Origin: Bacillota bacterium
Lineage (GTDB): Bacteria > Sysuimicrobiota > Sysuimicrobiia > Sysuimicrobiales > Segetimicrobiaceae
Assembly (NCBI GenBank): GCA_021324295.1
Contig: JAJPJJ010000010.1
Coordinates: 1 to 54,057, forward strand
DNA length: 54,057 nt
Direction of reading: 5' to 3'
Each line of letters opens with the position of its first letter. Within the stretch, counting starts at the first letter, position 1. Of this stretch, positions 41,874 through 49,984 are shown piece after piece. The position numbers were made by a program, and so were the translations under genes. Below the pieces are notes generated by a model. The model made no database searches. It was not told the origin of the DNA and saw only the letters and a program-made list of their open reading frames with translations.

Positions 41874-42827
41874 TCATTGGTAGCGGATCCGCGGGTCCAG
41901 GTAGAAGTACCCGAGGTCCGCGAGCAAGTTGCTGACGACGACCAGCACGCCGGCGACCGTGGTCGTCGTCAGCACCGTCGGATAGTCGCGCGACAAGGCG
42001 GCGTTCACGGCGAGACGGCCGAGGCCGGGCAGCGCGAAAATGGACTCCACGATGACCGAGCCGCTCAGGAGAAACGGCAGCAGGAGCGCCGCAATCGTGA
42101 CCACCGGCAGCAGCGAGTTGCGGGCGACGTGCCGGAGCAGCACCGCCCGCTCCGCGAGGCCCTTGCTGCGGGCCACCTGCACGTAGTCCTGGCTCAGCGC
42201 CTCGAGAAGCGACGACCGCCCGTAGCGCACCAGCACCGGCAGGATCCCGAGCGCCTGCACGACCGTCGGCATGATGAGAAACCGCCAGATCAGCCCGGGG
42301 GAGTAGCCGGAGGCACCGACCGGCCGGATGCCGCTGGCCGGGAGCAGGCCGAGCTGCTCGGTGAAGACGAAGATCAGCACCAGGGCGAACCAGAACGTCG
42401 GCAGCGAGATGCCGAGCAGCGCAAACAGCGTCGCCGCGTGGTCGACCATGCTGTAGGGGCGGACCGCGGAGACGAACGCGATCGGCGCCGCCAGCGCCCC
42501 GGTCAGGGCGAGCGACGTGGCGGTCAGAATCAGGGTCGTGGGCAGCGCCTCCGCGACCTGGCGCGTCGTCGGCCGCCGGTCGCTGAAGCTGCGGAGCCGC
42601 CCGGTGAAGAGGCCGGCCATCATCGAGATGTACTGTACCGGCAGCGGACGGTCCAGTCCGAGCTCGTGGCGGAACTGCGCCAGGTCGGCGATCCCGCGCT
42701 GCTCCGGCGGGACCAGGAACAGCACGGGATCCCCGGGCGCCAGCACCAGGAGGGCGAACGTGATCGCCGTGATCCCGAAGATCAGCGGAACGAGCGCCAG
42801 CAAGCGGCGGGCAAGATAGCGGGCCAC
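41874..42827 (-). CDS. peptide-type ABC transporter permease, DppB-like
   Basis: Permease of 317 aa from GTG 42827 (ARYLARRLLALVPLIFGITA). Marks are LAPGDPVLFLVPPEQRGIAD, HELGLDRPLPVQYISMMAGL, an EAA-type loop (YVQVARSKGLAERAVLLRHV) and FYLDPRIRYQ. The open frame extends far upstream, but that part overlaps the cupin gene and is arginine-rich noise. The ribosome site is weak, so coupling to the cupin gene 25 bp upstream is likely. No ATPase gene is nearby. Confidence 0.91.
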   Translation of the reverse strand: MARYLARRLLALVPLIFGITAITFALLVLAPGDPVLFLVPPEQRGIADLAQFRHELGLDRPLPVQYISMMAGLFTGRLRSFSDRRPTTRQVAEALPTTLILTATSLALTGALAAPIAFVSAVRPYSMVDHAATLFALLGISLPTFWFALVLIFVFTEQLGLLPASGIRPVGASGYSPGLIWRFLIMPTVVQALGILPVLVRYGRSSLLEALSQDYVQVARSKGLAERAVLLRHVARNSLLPVVTIAALLLPFLLSGSVIVESIFALPGLGRLAVNAALSRDYPTVLTTTTVAGVLVVVSNLLADLGYFYLDPRIRYQ

Positions 42828-42852
42828 GGACGCGGACGGGGCTCCGGGGCGC

Positions 42853-43485
42853 CTACCGCGCCTTCCTGCGCGGCACCGATGTGAAGGAGCCGCCCAGCGG
42901 GGCGATGCCGTTGCCCGGCTCGGGCGGGGCCGCCGCGCGCCGGATCGGCAGGTCGTAGCAACGCCGGATGCTCGACCCGAGCCTCGCGATGTCCGCTCCG
43001 TAGATGTGGAGCGAGATCGCGACGCCGGGGCCGCGATTCTCCACGCGATGGATATCGCCTGGAGGGGTGAGCGCGGTCGCCGACCGGGTTTCGTTGACGG
43101 AGTGTCCCGCCGCGACGAGATACGCCGTCCCGTCGACCTCGCGCAAGGCGTAGCGAGCCTCGAACTCGTGGCCCTGGTGAACCCCCACCACGCACCAGGA
43201 CACGTGATCGTGGATCGGCGTCGCCTGGCCGGGCAACCAGACAAGGCTGACGACCGAGAAGCGGCCGCCGGGCTCGACATGGAGGACATGCTGGCGATAC
43301 TTCACCGGATCGGGGACGCAGTGCTCGGGCAGGAGAAGGTCGCGCGCGCCCAGGTGCGGCCTGAGCGCGCGCGCAATCGACGCGCCGATCGCCGCGCCGT
43401 CCGACCCTGCTCCGGCAATCGCCCGGATCTGCCCGATCAGGTCACGGAGCCGTTCGCTCAGGGGCGGCTGCACGTCGGTGGCCAT
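42853..43485 (-). CDS. cysteine-dioxygenase-like cupin metal-dependent enzyme
   Basis: A 210-aa double-stranded beta-helix protein of the cysteine dioxygenase type (COG5553-like). The iron-binding cupin motif is PIHDHVSWCVVGVHQGHEFE with His92 and His94, and the third histidine is His146 (PPGDIHRVEN). Thiol dioxygenases of this fold turn a thiol into a sulfinate with O2. The ATG at 43485 has GAGGGAGGG upstream; a longer start at 43524 is less likely. It lies between the BAAT-type gene and permease B, suggesting that the imported compound or its product is a thiol or a small polar acid. Confidence 0.8.
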   Translation of the reverse strand: MATDVQPPLSERLRDLIGQIRAIAGAGSDGAAIGASIARALRPHLGARDLLLPEHCVPDPVKYRQHVLHVEPGGRFSVVSLVWLPGQATPIHDHVSWCVVGVHQGHEFEARYALREVDGTAYLVAAGHSVNETRSATALTPPGDIHRVENRGPGVAISLHIYGADIARLGSSIRRCYDLPIRRAAAPPEPGNGIAPLGGSFTSVPRRKAR

Positions 43486-43545
43486 CTCCGTCCCTCCCTC
43501 GCCCACGCACCGCTCTCCAGGCACGGCGGTGGTCCGGCGCGACCG

Positions 43546-44832
43546 CTACGGGTCTGCCGCGAGCGCGTCCCGGAAGAAATCGAGGACCTTGGGCCAGGAA
43601 TCCGCGGCCGCGGCGGCGTTGTCCTTGGGGTTGCCGCCGTAGGCCATCAGGCGTCCGGACAACGGGTGAACCGACGCGCTTACGGTCGCCGGGAGCCCGG
43701 GTTGGCCGATGATATGGCCGGCGCCCGGATACGACAGGTGGCGATACGGAAACCGATGGCCGCGCCGCGCCAGCCGCGTCATCGCGATCTCGGCCAGCAC
43801 CGGCGACGGCCACATCCGATCGTCCTGGCCCGAGATCACCAGCACCGGGCCGTTGATCCGCTCGACCGGAATCTCCGCGGCCCCAACCGCGGGTCGGTCC
43901 TCGAGCGCGCGGAGAAAGACCGGCGTCAACGCCAGCGGTTCCGGAGACGCGGGTTCGTCCGTCTGGCGCGGATCGTGGGACGACACGAACGGCACCGGCT
44001 CGCCCCGGTACGTCCATGCCGGCCTCCGCCCGCCGCGGTCGCCTCCCGGAACGGCCGCCCAAACGACGCCGCTCGGGACGTAGCCGACCACCGCCGCGAT
44101 ATCGGGGAACGTCGCGCCGAGCAGCAGTGCGAGCTCGCCGCCGCGCGACGTACCCATCACCCCCACCGGACGATCGGCCACGGTGCCGTGGCTCCGCAGC
44201 CATCGGATCGCCGTCTCGAAGTACTCGAGCGGGATCTCCGCCAGCCACGGCGGCAGGTGCTCCACGCGGAAGTAAGCCAGCGCGAGACCGACAAAGCAGT
44301 GCGACGCCAGCAGGGCCGCGGGGCCTTCCGGGACGCCGCCTCCCGATCCGGGCACGACGATGACGGCGGGGCGCGGCGCGGCGGCGGCGGGGCGAAAGAG
44401 CGTGCCGACCAGGCCGCGGTCGCGCACCTCCGTCCGTGACACGCCGGGCCCGGCGAAGCAGCGGCCGACGCGCAGCGATGCCGGCCGCCCGGCGCCGGAT
44501 TCGGCGACAAGGTGCGTGTCGAGGGGCGCCGCCGTTCCCCATCCCGCGGAGGGCTGCCCCTCCACCAGTCGCATCGACCAGAACAGCCCGCGGGGGTCCG
44601 GAGCATCGTAGGTGCCGCTGAGCGGGCGCGTCGCGGACACGTCGACCGTTCCGTCGTGGTCGGCCTCGTATACGGCGTGCGATTCCCACAGCCTGTTCAG
44701 GCCGTCGCGCATGCGCGCGCGCACCGTGACGGGCCGCCCCGGCCGGCAGCCGGAGACGACGACGCGCAGCGGTTCGTCGACCAGCACCGGCGACGGCGTC
44801 ACGCGCAACTGCAGGGACGGCGACTCGACCAT
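43546..44832 (-). CDS. BAAT/acyl-CoA thioesterase family alpha/beta hydrolase
   Basis: 428 aa with two domains: an N-terminal immunoglobulin-like thioester-hydrolase/bile-acid-transferase domain (about 12-130, LRVTPSPVLVDEPLRVVVSG) and a C-terminal BAAT_C alpha/beta hydrolase domain (about 150-420). The nucleophile elbow VGVMGTSRGGEL has Ser229, as in acyl-CoA thioesterases; human BAAT has Cys there. Likely acid GQDDRMW and base SYPGAGHIIG complete the triad. It would hydrolyse an acyl thioester or move an acyl group to an amino acceptor such as glycine or taurine. It lies 7 bp after the binding-protein stop. Confidence 0.88.
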   Translation of the reverse strand: MVESPSLQLRVTPSPVLVDEPLRVVVSGCRPGRPVTVRARMRDGLNRLWESHAVYEADHDGTVDVSATRPLSGTYDAPDPRGLFWSMRLVEGQPSAGWGTAAPLDTHLVAESGAGRPASLRVGRCFAGPGVSRTEVRDRGLVGTLFRPAAAAPRPAVIVVPGSGGGVPEGPAALLASHCFVGLALAYFRVEHLPPWLAEIPLEYFETAIRWLRSHGTVADRPVGVMGTSRGGELALLLGATFPDIAAVVGYVPSGVVWAAVPGGDRGGRRPAWTYRGEPVPFVSSHDPRQTDEPASPEPLALTPVFLRALEDRPAVGAAEIPVERINGPVLVISGQDDRMWPSPVLAEIAMTRLARRGHRFPYRHLSYPGAGHIIGQPGLPATVSASVHPLSGRLMAYGGNPKDNAAAAADSWPKVLDFFRDALAADP

Positions 44833-44838
44833 CGTCCG

Positions 44839-46449
44839 CTAGCGCGCCTTCCAGCGCGGCAGGGATCCGAAAAAGTCGCGGAGCGAACCGATGCCGCCCG
44901 GCAGCGCGATGCGCTTCCGGACCCCCCAGATGACGTCGGGCCGGATGGTGAGCACGTGCGGCACGTCCTGGATGATCAACTGCTGGATCTGCGCGTAGAG
45001 CGCCTTCTGCCGGGCGCGGTCCCGCGTCAGGATCACCTCGTCGAGCAACCGGTCCATCTGTGGGTTGCTGTAACCGATGGTCTTGGCGCCCGACCCGGTG
45101 CTCTTGAAGTTGTCCTCCAGCTCGGTCTGGGGCGGGATGAGGAGGTTGAACCACGCGATGCCGACCAGTTCGATATTGCCGGCAGGCGTGAAGTACCGGC
45201 CGAAGAAGTCGCCGCGCTCGATCGCCTGCACCTCGATGTCCATGCCGATCGCGCGGAGATACTGTTGAATGAGCAGTGCCTGGTTCTGGTAGTCCTTGCC
45301 GGCGAGGAAGCCGTACTTGGCCTTGAACCGCTGGCCGCCCTTCTGGAGGATGCCGTCCGGCCCGGGCGTCCAGCCGGCCTCCGCCAGCAGCTGCTTCGCC
45401 TTGGCCGGATCGTAGGTATAGCCCTTCAGGCTCTTGTCGTACTGCCACAGGCTGGGGTGGATGGGACTCTGCGCCACCGTGCCGAGGCCCTGGTACAGGG
45501 CGCGCAGCATCTCCGGACGGTTGACGGCGTACGCCATCGCCTGCCGCACGCGCACGTCCTGGAAGATCGGCAGCCGGAAGTTCGGCGCAAACCAGTAGAA
45601 GGTATCGCCGGGGACCCGCAGGACCGTGATCTGCGGATCGCGCTGGAATGTCCGGTACGCTTCGGGGATGATGCGCCCGGCGTCGATGTTGCCGGCGCGC
45701 AGCTCCGCCAGCACGGTGGCGTCTTCGGGGATGAGCTTCAGCACGATCCGCGGCAGGCTCGGCGCGCCGCCCCAGTAGTCCCGGAATGCCTCGAAGGTGA
45801 TGCTCTCCCGCTCCCGCCACTCCACGAGCCGGTACGGCCCCGCGCCGACCGGCCGGCGTGTGAACGGCGACTCCTGCAGCCGGCCCACGTCGAGCCCGGC
45901 GAGCGCGTGGGCCGGGAGGATCGCCACCGTGCCGATCTGTTCGTAGAAGAACGGGTACGGACGGTCGAGGATGAACCGCACCGTCCGCGGATTCACCACC
46001 GTGATGCCGGTGACCGACGGCGCCTTGCCCGCCTTGTACTCCTGGGCGCCCGCGATCTCCAGCAGCGCCGGCGGCGTCGTGGGGTACCTGGGGTGCAGGT
46101 ACAGTTCGTACGTGAATTTGACGTCCTGCGCCGTGACCGGCGTCCCGTCCTGGAACCTGGCCTCCCGCAGCGTCACAAGGTAGGTCTTGCCATCCGGCGA
46201 AACAGGATACCTGGCCGCCAGGCGCCCGATGACGTTGCCCTGCGCGTCCACGGCCGTCAGCGTGTCGTTGATCAGAAGACTGACGTAGCTGGTCACCGCC
46301 TCGCTGCTGCCGAGGATGCGGACCGGCAGGCCCCAGATCGCGACGACCGCCTGCGCGGGCCCCTGGCCCTGCGCCGGCGTGCCGCCGAACCCCGCGGCGC
46401 CCGCCGTCATGACGAGCGCGAGCAGCACCGCGCCCGCACGTACCTTCAT
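44839..46449 (-). CDS. ABC transporter substrate-binding protein, family 5
   Basis: Binding protein of 536 aa with a Sec signal (MKVRAGAVLLALVMTAGAAG, cleavage near residue 28) and no lipobox. Marks are VTLREARFQDGTPVTAQDV, RRPVGAGPYRLVEWRERESI, RVRQAMAYAVNRPEMLRALY and YDPAKAKQLLAEAGWTPGPD. The ATG at 46449 has GGGGAGGGG upstream, better than GTG 46455. It is the second gene of the block after the LLM oxidoreductase. The ligand is unknown; the enzyme neighbours suggest an acylated or sulfur-bearing amino compound. Confidence 0.92.
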   Translation of the reverse strand: MKVRAGAVLLALVMTAGAAGFGGTPAQGQGPAQAVVAIWGLPVRILGSSEAVTSYVSLLINDTLTAVDAQGNVIGRLAARYPVSPDGKTYLVTLREARFQDGTPVTAQDVKFTYELYLHPRYPTTPPALLEIAGAQEYKAGKAPSVTGITVVNPRTVRFILDRPYPFFYEQIGTVAILPAHALAGLDVGRLQESPFTRRPVGAGPYRLVEWRERESITFEAFRDYWGGAPSLPRIVLKLIPEDATVLAELRAGNIDAGRIIPEAYRTFQRDPQITVLRVPGDTFYWFAPNFRLPIFQDVRVRQAMAYAVNRPEMLRALYQGLGTVAQSPIHPSLWQYDKSLKGYTYDPAKAKQLLAEAGWTPGPDGILQKGGQRFKAKYGFLAGKDYQNQALLIQQYLRAIGMDIEVQAIERGDFFGRYFTPAGNIELVGIAWFNLLIPPQTELEDNFKSTGSGAKTIGYSNPQMDRLLDEVILTRDRARQKALYAQIQQLIIQDVPHVLTIRPDVIWGVRKRIALPGGIGSLRDFFGSLPRWKAR

Positions 46450-46494
46450 CGGCACCCCTCCCCGCCGGTCCTTCCCGCGCGCCGGCGACCGCCC

Positions 46495-47469
46495 TCAGCG
46501 TGGTGTCTCGACGTAGGGCAGCACCTCTTCGATCACGCGGCGGAGTTGTCCCATCTGATCCCAGCTGGTGCAGCGCAGCCCGACCGTGTGGATCCCCATC
46601 CGCGCGTAGACGTTGAGGTGCTCGATGCACTGCTGCGGCGACCCCGCGGCCGTCCAGCTGGCCACGCGCGCCTCCGAATAGTCCATCATGTAATACGTGT
46701 CCAGAAACCGCTTCGACTCGGCGAGGGCCGCGCCCTGGTCTTCGTTGACGTTGATGTTGTGGTAAATGCTGAGCTCGAGCTCGTCCGGGTTCCGCCCGAG
46801 TTCCTGCGCCTTCCGGCGGATGTCCTCGACCCGCCACTGGACGTCGTCCGGGTCGGAGAGCGAGGTCTGCCATCCATCGGCGTGGCGGGCGACACGGCGG
46901 TGCGTGCGCTCGATGCGCTCCCGCGGCCCCGTGGCGTTGTTGGCGATCCAGATCGGCGGCCGGGGCTTCGCCGCCGGCTTGGGCTCGATCGTGATGCCAC
47001 GCAGGCGGTAGTGCTTGCCCTCGAAGGTGACCTGGTCTTCGGTCCACAGCCGCTTGAGGATCGTGATCCATTCCACGAGCCGCTCGACCCGCGCCCGGTT
47101 GTCGAGCCCGTAGTGTGCGGCCTCGAGCGCGCCGCCCGCCTGCGGGACGATGCCGGTGCAGGCGATCAGCAGCGTCCGGCCGCCCGCCAGCAGATCGAGG
47201 CTCGCCCACTGGTAGGCCAGCAGCACGGGGTCGCGCAGCGGGAAACTCGCCATGCACGCCGGGGCGATGCGGACCCGGTTCGTGCGCGCCGCGAGGCCGG
47301 CCATCAGCGTGATCGACTCCATGCGCGGCTTGCCGAGCAGGCTGTCGCCCACCCAGACGTCGCTGAAGAGCCCGGAGCGCTCGGCCGTCTCGGCCATCTG
47401 CAGCATCTGCGCCACGGTGGTGACACCGATGAGCACGCCGCGGTTTGGCAACGTCAGCGCGAATTTCAC
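46495..47469 (-). CDS. LLM class flavin/F420-dependent oxidoreductase
   Basis: 324-aa TIM-barrel oxidoreductase of the luciferase-like monooxygenase superfamily. It has the N-terminal strand KFALTLPNRGVLIGVTTVAQ, the VWVGDSLLGKPRMESITLMA block, VRIAPACMASFPLRDPVLLA and WIANNATGPRERIERTHRRV. The layout looks like F420-dependent members, but FMN/flavin-dependent monooxygenases such as alkanesulfonate monooxygenase share it. The GTG at 47469 has GGAAAGGGG upstream. It is the first gene of the block and is directly downstream of the promoter at 47580-47608 and divergent from a GntR regulator. Confidence 0.88.
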   Translation of the reverse strand: MKFALTLPNRGVLIGVTTVAQMLQMAETAERSGLFSDVWVGDSLLGKPRMESITLMAGLAARTNRVRIAPACMASFPLRDPVLLAYQWASLDLLAGGRTLLIACTGIVPQAGGALEAAHYGLDNRARVERLVEWITILKRLWTEDQVTFEGKHYRLRGITIEPKPAAKPRPPIWIANNATGPRERIERTHRRVARHADGWQTSLSDPDDVQWRVEDIRRKAQELGRNPDELELSIYHNINVNEDQGAALAESKRFLDTYYMMDYSEARVASWTAAGSPQQCIEHLNVYARMGIHTVGLRCTSWDQMGQLRRVIEEVLPYVETPR

Positions 47470-47577
47470 TGCGGCCCCTTTCCTCCCCACGCTGCCGCAA
47501 CGCCCGGCGCTGGCTCTTTGCGCGGCCTGGGTGGCAGATGCCGTGCGCTTGACGGCGCGGCAAGCGGCTTATTAAAC

Positions 47578-47602
47578 TGATCATAAGAATTATTGTTGAT
47601 CA
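47578..47602. promoter_or_regulatory. candidate GntR operator: twin TGATCA palindromes
   Basis: Two identical TGATCA palindromes stand at 47578-47583 and 47597-47602, centres 19 bp apart (near two helical turns), with an AT-rich middle. They overlap the spacer and -10 region of the minus-strand promoter and lie 28 bp before the GntR start at 47630. A bound dimer pair would block the LLM operon and could also autoregulate the regulator. Confidence 0.5.
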
Positions 47603-47608
47603 TGTCAA
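47580..47608 (-). promoter_or_regulatory. near-consensus sigma-70 promoter of the LLM operon
   Basis: On the minus strand a perfect -35 TTGACA (47603-47608) is followed after exactly 17 bp by TATGAT (47580-47585), five of six matches to the -10 consensus. Transcription would start near 47573, about 100 bp before the LLM start codon at 47469. It is the strongest promoter-like sequence in the window. Confidence 0.7.
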
Positions 47609-47629
47609 TCGTATCGTCAGGGGGCCGCG

Positions 47630-48331
47630 GTGCCCAAGCGCATGGCCGCCGGCAAACGGCCGTCACGGCCCGGGGAGTCAGTGGCGCGGGCCCTGCACAA
47701 CCAGCTCCGGCAGGGCGTGCTGCGGGGGATGTGGCGGCCGGGCCACACGCTCGTCGAACACAAAGTGGCGCACGCGTACGGGGTCAGCCGGGGACCCGCG
47801 CGCGAGGCGCTCAAGCTCCTGGAACGCGAGGGCCTCCTCACGGCGATCCCGCGCCGAGGGTATGTGGTGTCGATGATCACCGTCCGGCAGATCCGCGAGT
47901 TGTTCGACCTCCGCCTGATCCTCGAGCGCGAGGCCGCGGCTCGCGCCGCGCGCACGGCCACGCCCGAGGATGTCGCCCGGCTCGAGGCGCTGGTCGGGGA
48001 CCCGTACCTGCTCGGTGACCAGGAGAGCTATGCGAGGTTTCTGAGCCAGAACAGGGCCTTTCACGTCGCGATCGCCCGCCTCACGCGGAACGATCGGATC
48101 GCAGCCCTGGTAGAGGCCCTCCTCGAGGAGCTCGAACGGCTCTTCCACCTCGGCCTCGACGTTCGCGACCGTGCGGAAACGCTCGTGTCGGAGCACAAGG
48201 AGCTGGTGGACGCGATCCGCGCGCACGACCCGAAGCGCGCGATGCGGGTCGCGGCGGCGCAGATCGAGAACGCGCAGACGATGGTGCTGGAAGGTGTGAC
48301 GCAGGGGCTGCTTCCCGCCGCCGTCCCTTGA
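47630..48331 (+). CDS. GntR-family transcriptional regulator, FadR/FCD subfamily
   Basis: 233-aa regulator divergent from the LLM operon. The N-terminal winged helix spans about residues 18-80 (ALHNQLRQGVLRGMWRPGHT, HAYGVSRGPAREALKLLERE). The C-terminal FCD domain contains SQNRAFHVAIARLTRNDR and SEHKELVDAIRAHDPKRAMR with the metal-site histidines. The GTG at 47630 has AGGGGG 5 nt upstream; ATG 47642 is an alternative. Its position over the shared 160-bp control region makes it the likely local regulator of the LLM-BAAT-cupin importer operon, with an organic-acid-type effector. Confidence 0.9.
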   Translation: MPKRMAAGKRPSRPGESVARALHNQLRQGVLRGMWRPGHTLVEHKVAHAYGVSRGPAREALKLLEREGLLTAIPRRGYVVSMITVRQIRELFDLRLILEREAAARAARTATPEDVARLEALVGDPYLLGDQESYARFLSQNRAFHVAIARLTRNDRIAALVEALLEELERLFHLGLDVRDRAETLVSEHKELVDAIRAHDPKRAMRVAAAQIENAQTMVLEGVTQGLLPAAVP

Positions 48332-48391
48332 GCCGCCCGATTCCGCGCGGGCCGGAGGACTCCGGTCGGTCCGGCGAGAACCCGCTGTGAC

Positions 48392-49066
48392 GTGGGCCCC
48401 GAGCGTCCGCGCGTCTTCACCGACCACATCCTCGTCGCGGTGCGCGACCTCGCCGAGGCGGCGCGCAGGTTCGAGACGGCGTACGGCCTGCGGGCGCTGG
48501 CAGGCGGCCGCCATCCTGGGGCGGGCACCGCGAACATGATCATCCCGCTGGCGTCGGCGTACCTCGAGCTCATCGCCGTGGTCGACGAGGCGGAGGCCCG
48601 GCGGTCGCCGACGACCCGCCGGATCAGCCGGGCCATCGACGATGGCCGTACCTTCGCGACGTGGGCCGTGCGAACCGACGACCTCGACGCGCTGCGGCGG
48701 CACCTGCGTGCCGCGGGCGTGGACCTCGGCGAGCCGGTGGAGGGGGCCCGGGAGCGCCCCGACGGCGTGACCCTCCGGTGGCGGACGCAGCTGCTCGTGA
48801 CGCCGGGCGAGCCGAGCGTGCTGCCGTTCGTGATCGAGTGGCACGTGCCGGCGGGACAGCACCCCGCGGAGGCGAGGGTCGACCATCCTTCGCGGGCCCA
48901 CGGCATTCGCACCATCCGGCTGGGCGATCCTGATCCGGCGGCGGCGGAAGCGCACTTTCGCAAGCTCTTCGGCGACGATCTCAACGTCGCGTTCGAGCGC
49001 GCCACCACCAGCGGCGTGACGGCGGTGGAAGTGGAGACGACGGGCGGCGTTTTGACGATCGCCTGA
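48392..49066 (+). CDS. VOC/glyoxalase-like domain protein
   Basis: 224-aa protein of the vicinal-oxygen-chelate superfamily (Glyoxalase_3-like). DHILVAVRDLAEAARRFETA is the first beta-alpha-beta unit, YLELIAVVDEAEARRSPTTR follows, and a second half begins with HGIRTIRLGDPDPAAAEAHF. Putative metal residues are His at about position 12 and the Glu of YLEL, but the set is not clearly complete. It starts at GTG 48392 with a weak ribosome site, 60 bp after the GntR gene, and could be co-transcribed with it. The function (isomerase, dioxygenase or binding protein) is unknown. Confidence 0.75.
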   Translation: MGPERPRVFTDHILVAVRDLAEAARRFETAYGLRALAGGRHPGAGTANMIIPLASAYLELIAVVDEAEARRSPTTRRISRAIDDGRTFATWAVRTDDLDALRRHLRAAGVDLGEPVEGARERPDGVTLRWRTQLLVTPGEPSVLPFVIEWHVPAGQHPAEARVDHPSRAHGIRTIRLGDPDPAAAEAHFRKLFGDDLNVAFERATTSGVTAVEVETTGGVLTIA

Positions 49067-49310
49067 CGCCCGCCCGCGGCGGCGAGATGCGCCGCCCCGC
49101 TTCGAGACGGCACGCGCGCCCGGCGGCTCAAACAGCCCGCGTCCGACGACGCGACGAGGCCATCCTTCCCCCCGACCTGCACGCCCGCCGCGGCGAGGCC
49201 CGACCCACGGCACGGGCGCGCGGCCGCGAGTTCGCCCGGGCTTCGGGGCCGTGCGGAACGGAGGACCCTCCACGCGCGCACCGCGAAGACACAATCGGGA
49301 GGTGACCCAC

Positions 49311-49922
49311 ATGCGACGGACGATCGGCCCGCTTTCCGCGCTTGCGCTGCTCGCGACAGGGGCGGTCGCGCTCAGCCCGGGGACGCCCGCGGTCGGCGCG
49401 CCGGCCGTCACCACCGTCCAGGGAACGGTGACCGCGGCCGGCGCGGGCGCCCTCACCATCGCCACGTCCGCCGGCCCCAGCCGGGTCCGGACGACGGCGA
49501 CGACGCGTGTGCTCCATCGCCTGCCGGCCCGGCTCGAGGACATCAAGGTCGGCGACTTCATCGGCGTCGCCGCCCGCAGGGAGGCGAACGGAGCGCTCAC
49601 CGCGGTCTCCATCAACATCTTCCCGCCCGCGCTCCGCGGGCGCATCCGCGAGGGGCAGTTCGCGATGGAGAGCGGGAACATCATGACGAACGCGGTCGTG
49701 ACGCAGTACGTCAGCCGTGTATCCGGGCGCACCGTCACGTTGACGTACGCCGCGGGCGCGGCGACGATCGCCGTGCCCCCGAGCACGCAGATCCACCGCC
49801 TCACGGTCGGCTCGCTCGCCGAGCTCAGGCCCGGGATGCACGTCATCGCCCGGGGGACGGCCGGCGGCGACGGCGCCCTGATCGCCTCGTCGATCACCGT
49901 CGAAGGTCCGGGGCTTCCGTAG
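49311..49922 (+). CDS. secreted DUF5666-like protein
   Basis: 203-aa exported protein of unknown function. A Sec signal (MRRTIGPLSALALLATGAVA) precedes two repeated small beta-barrel units. Each unit has a VTAAGAGALTIATSAG or VSGRTVTLTYAAGAATIAVP strand pair and a VGDFIGV or PGMHVIARG turn, as in DUF5666 proteins. The ATG at 49311 has GGGAGGTGA upstream; the frame before it is not protein-like. It stands alone, 60 bp before the sensor kinase. Domain repeats of this kind are often found on envelope proteins, but no activity is known. Confidence 0.75.
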   Translation: MRRTIGPLSALALLATGAVALSPGTPAVGAPAVTTVQGTVTAAGAGALTIATSAGPSRVRTTATTRVLHRLPARLEDIKVGDFIGVAARREANGALTAVSINIFPPALRGRIREGQFAMESGNIMTNAVVTQYVSRVSGRTVTLTYAAGAATIAVPPSTQIHRLTVGSLAELRPGMHVIARGTAGGDGALIASSITVEGPGLP

Positions 49923-49984
49923 CCGCGGCGATCCCGCGCCCGGACACGCTCCCGACGGCGTACGATGGCGGGCCCGCGGACCTC

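Noticed and set aside
44512-47580. Very long plus-strand open frame (about 1000 codons) antisense to the binding-protein, BAAT and LLM genes
   Set aside because: It is rich in Arg, Pro, Gly, His and Asp with no domain, and mirrors real genes on the other strand; in GC-rich DNA antisense frames stay open by composition.
43442-47584. Long minus-strand open frame (about 1380 codons) overlapping four recognised genes in another frame
   Set aside because: No recognisable motif; the overlapping genes in the other frame carry complete family motifs and ribosome sites.
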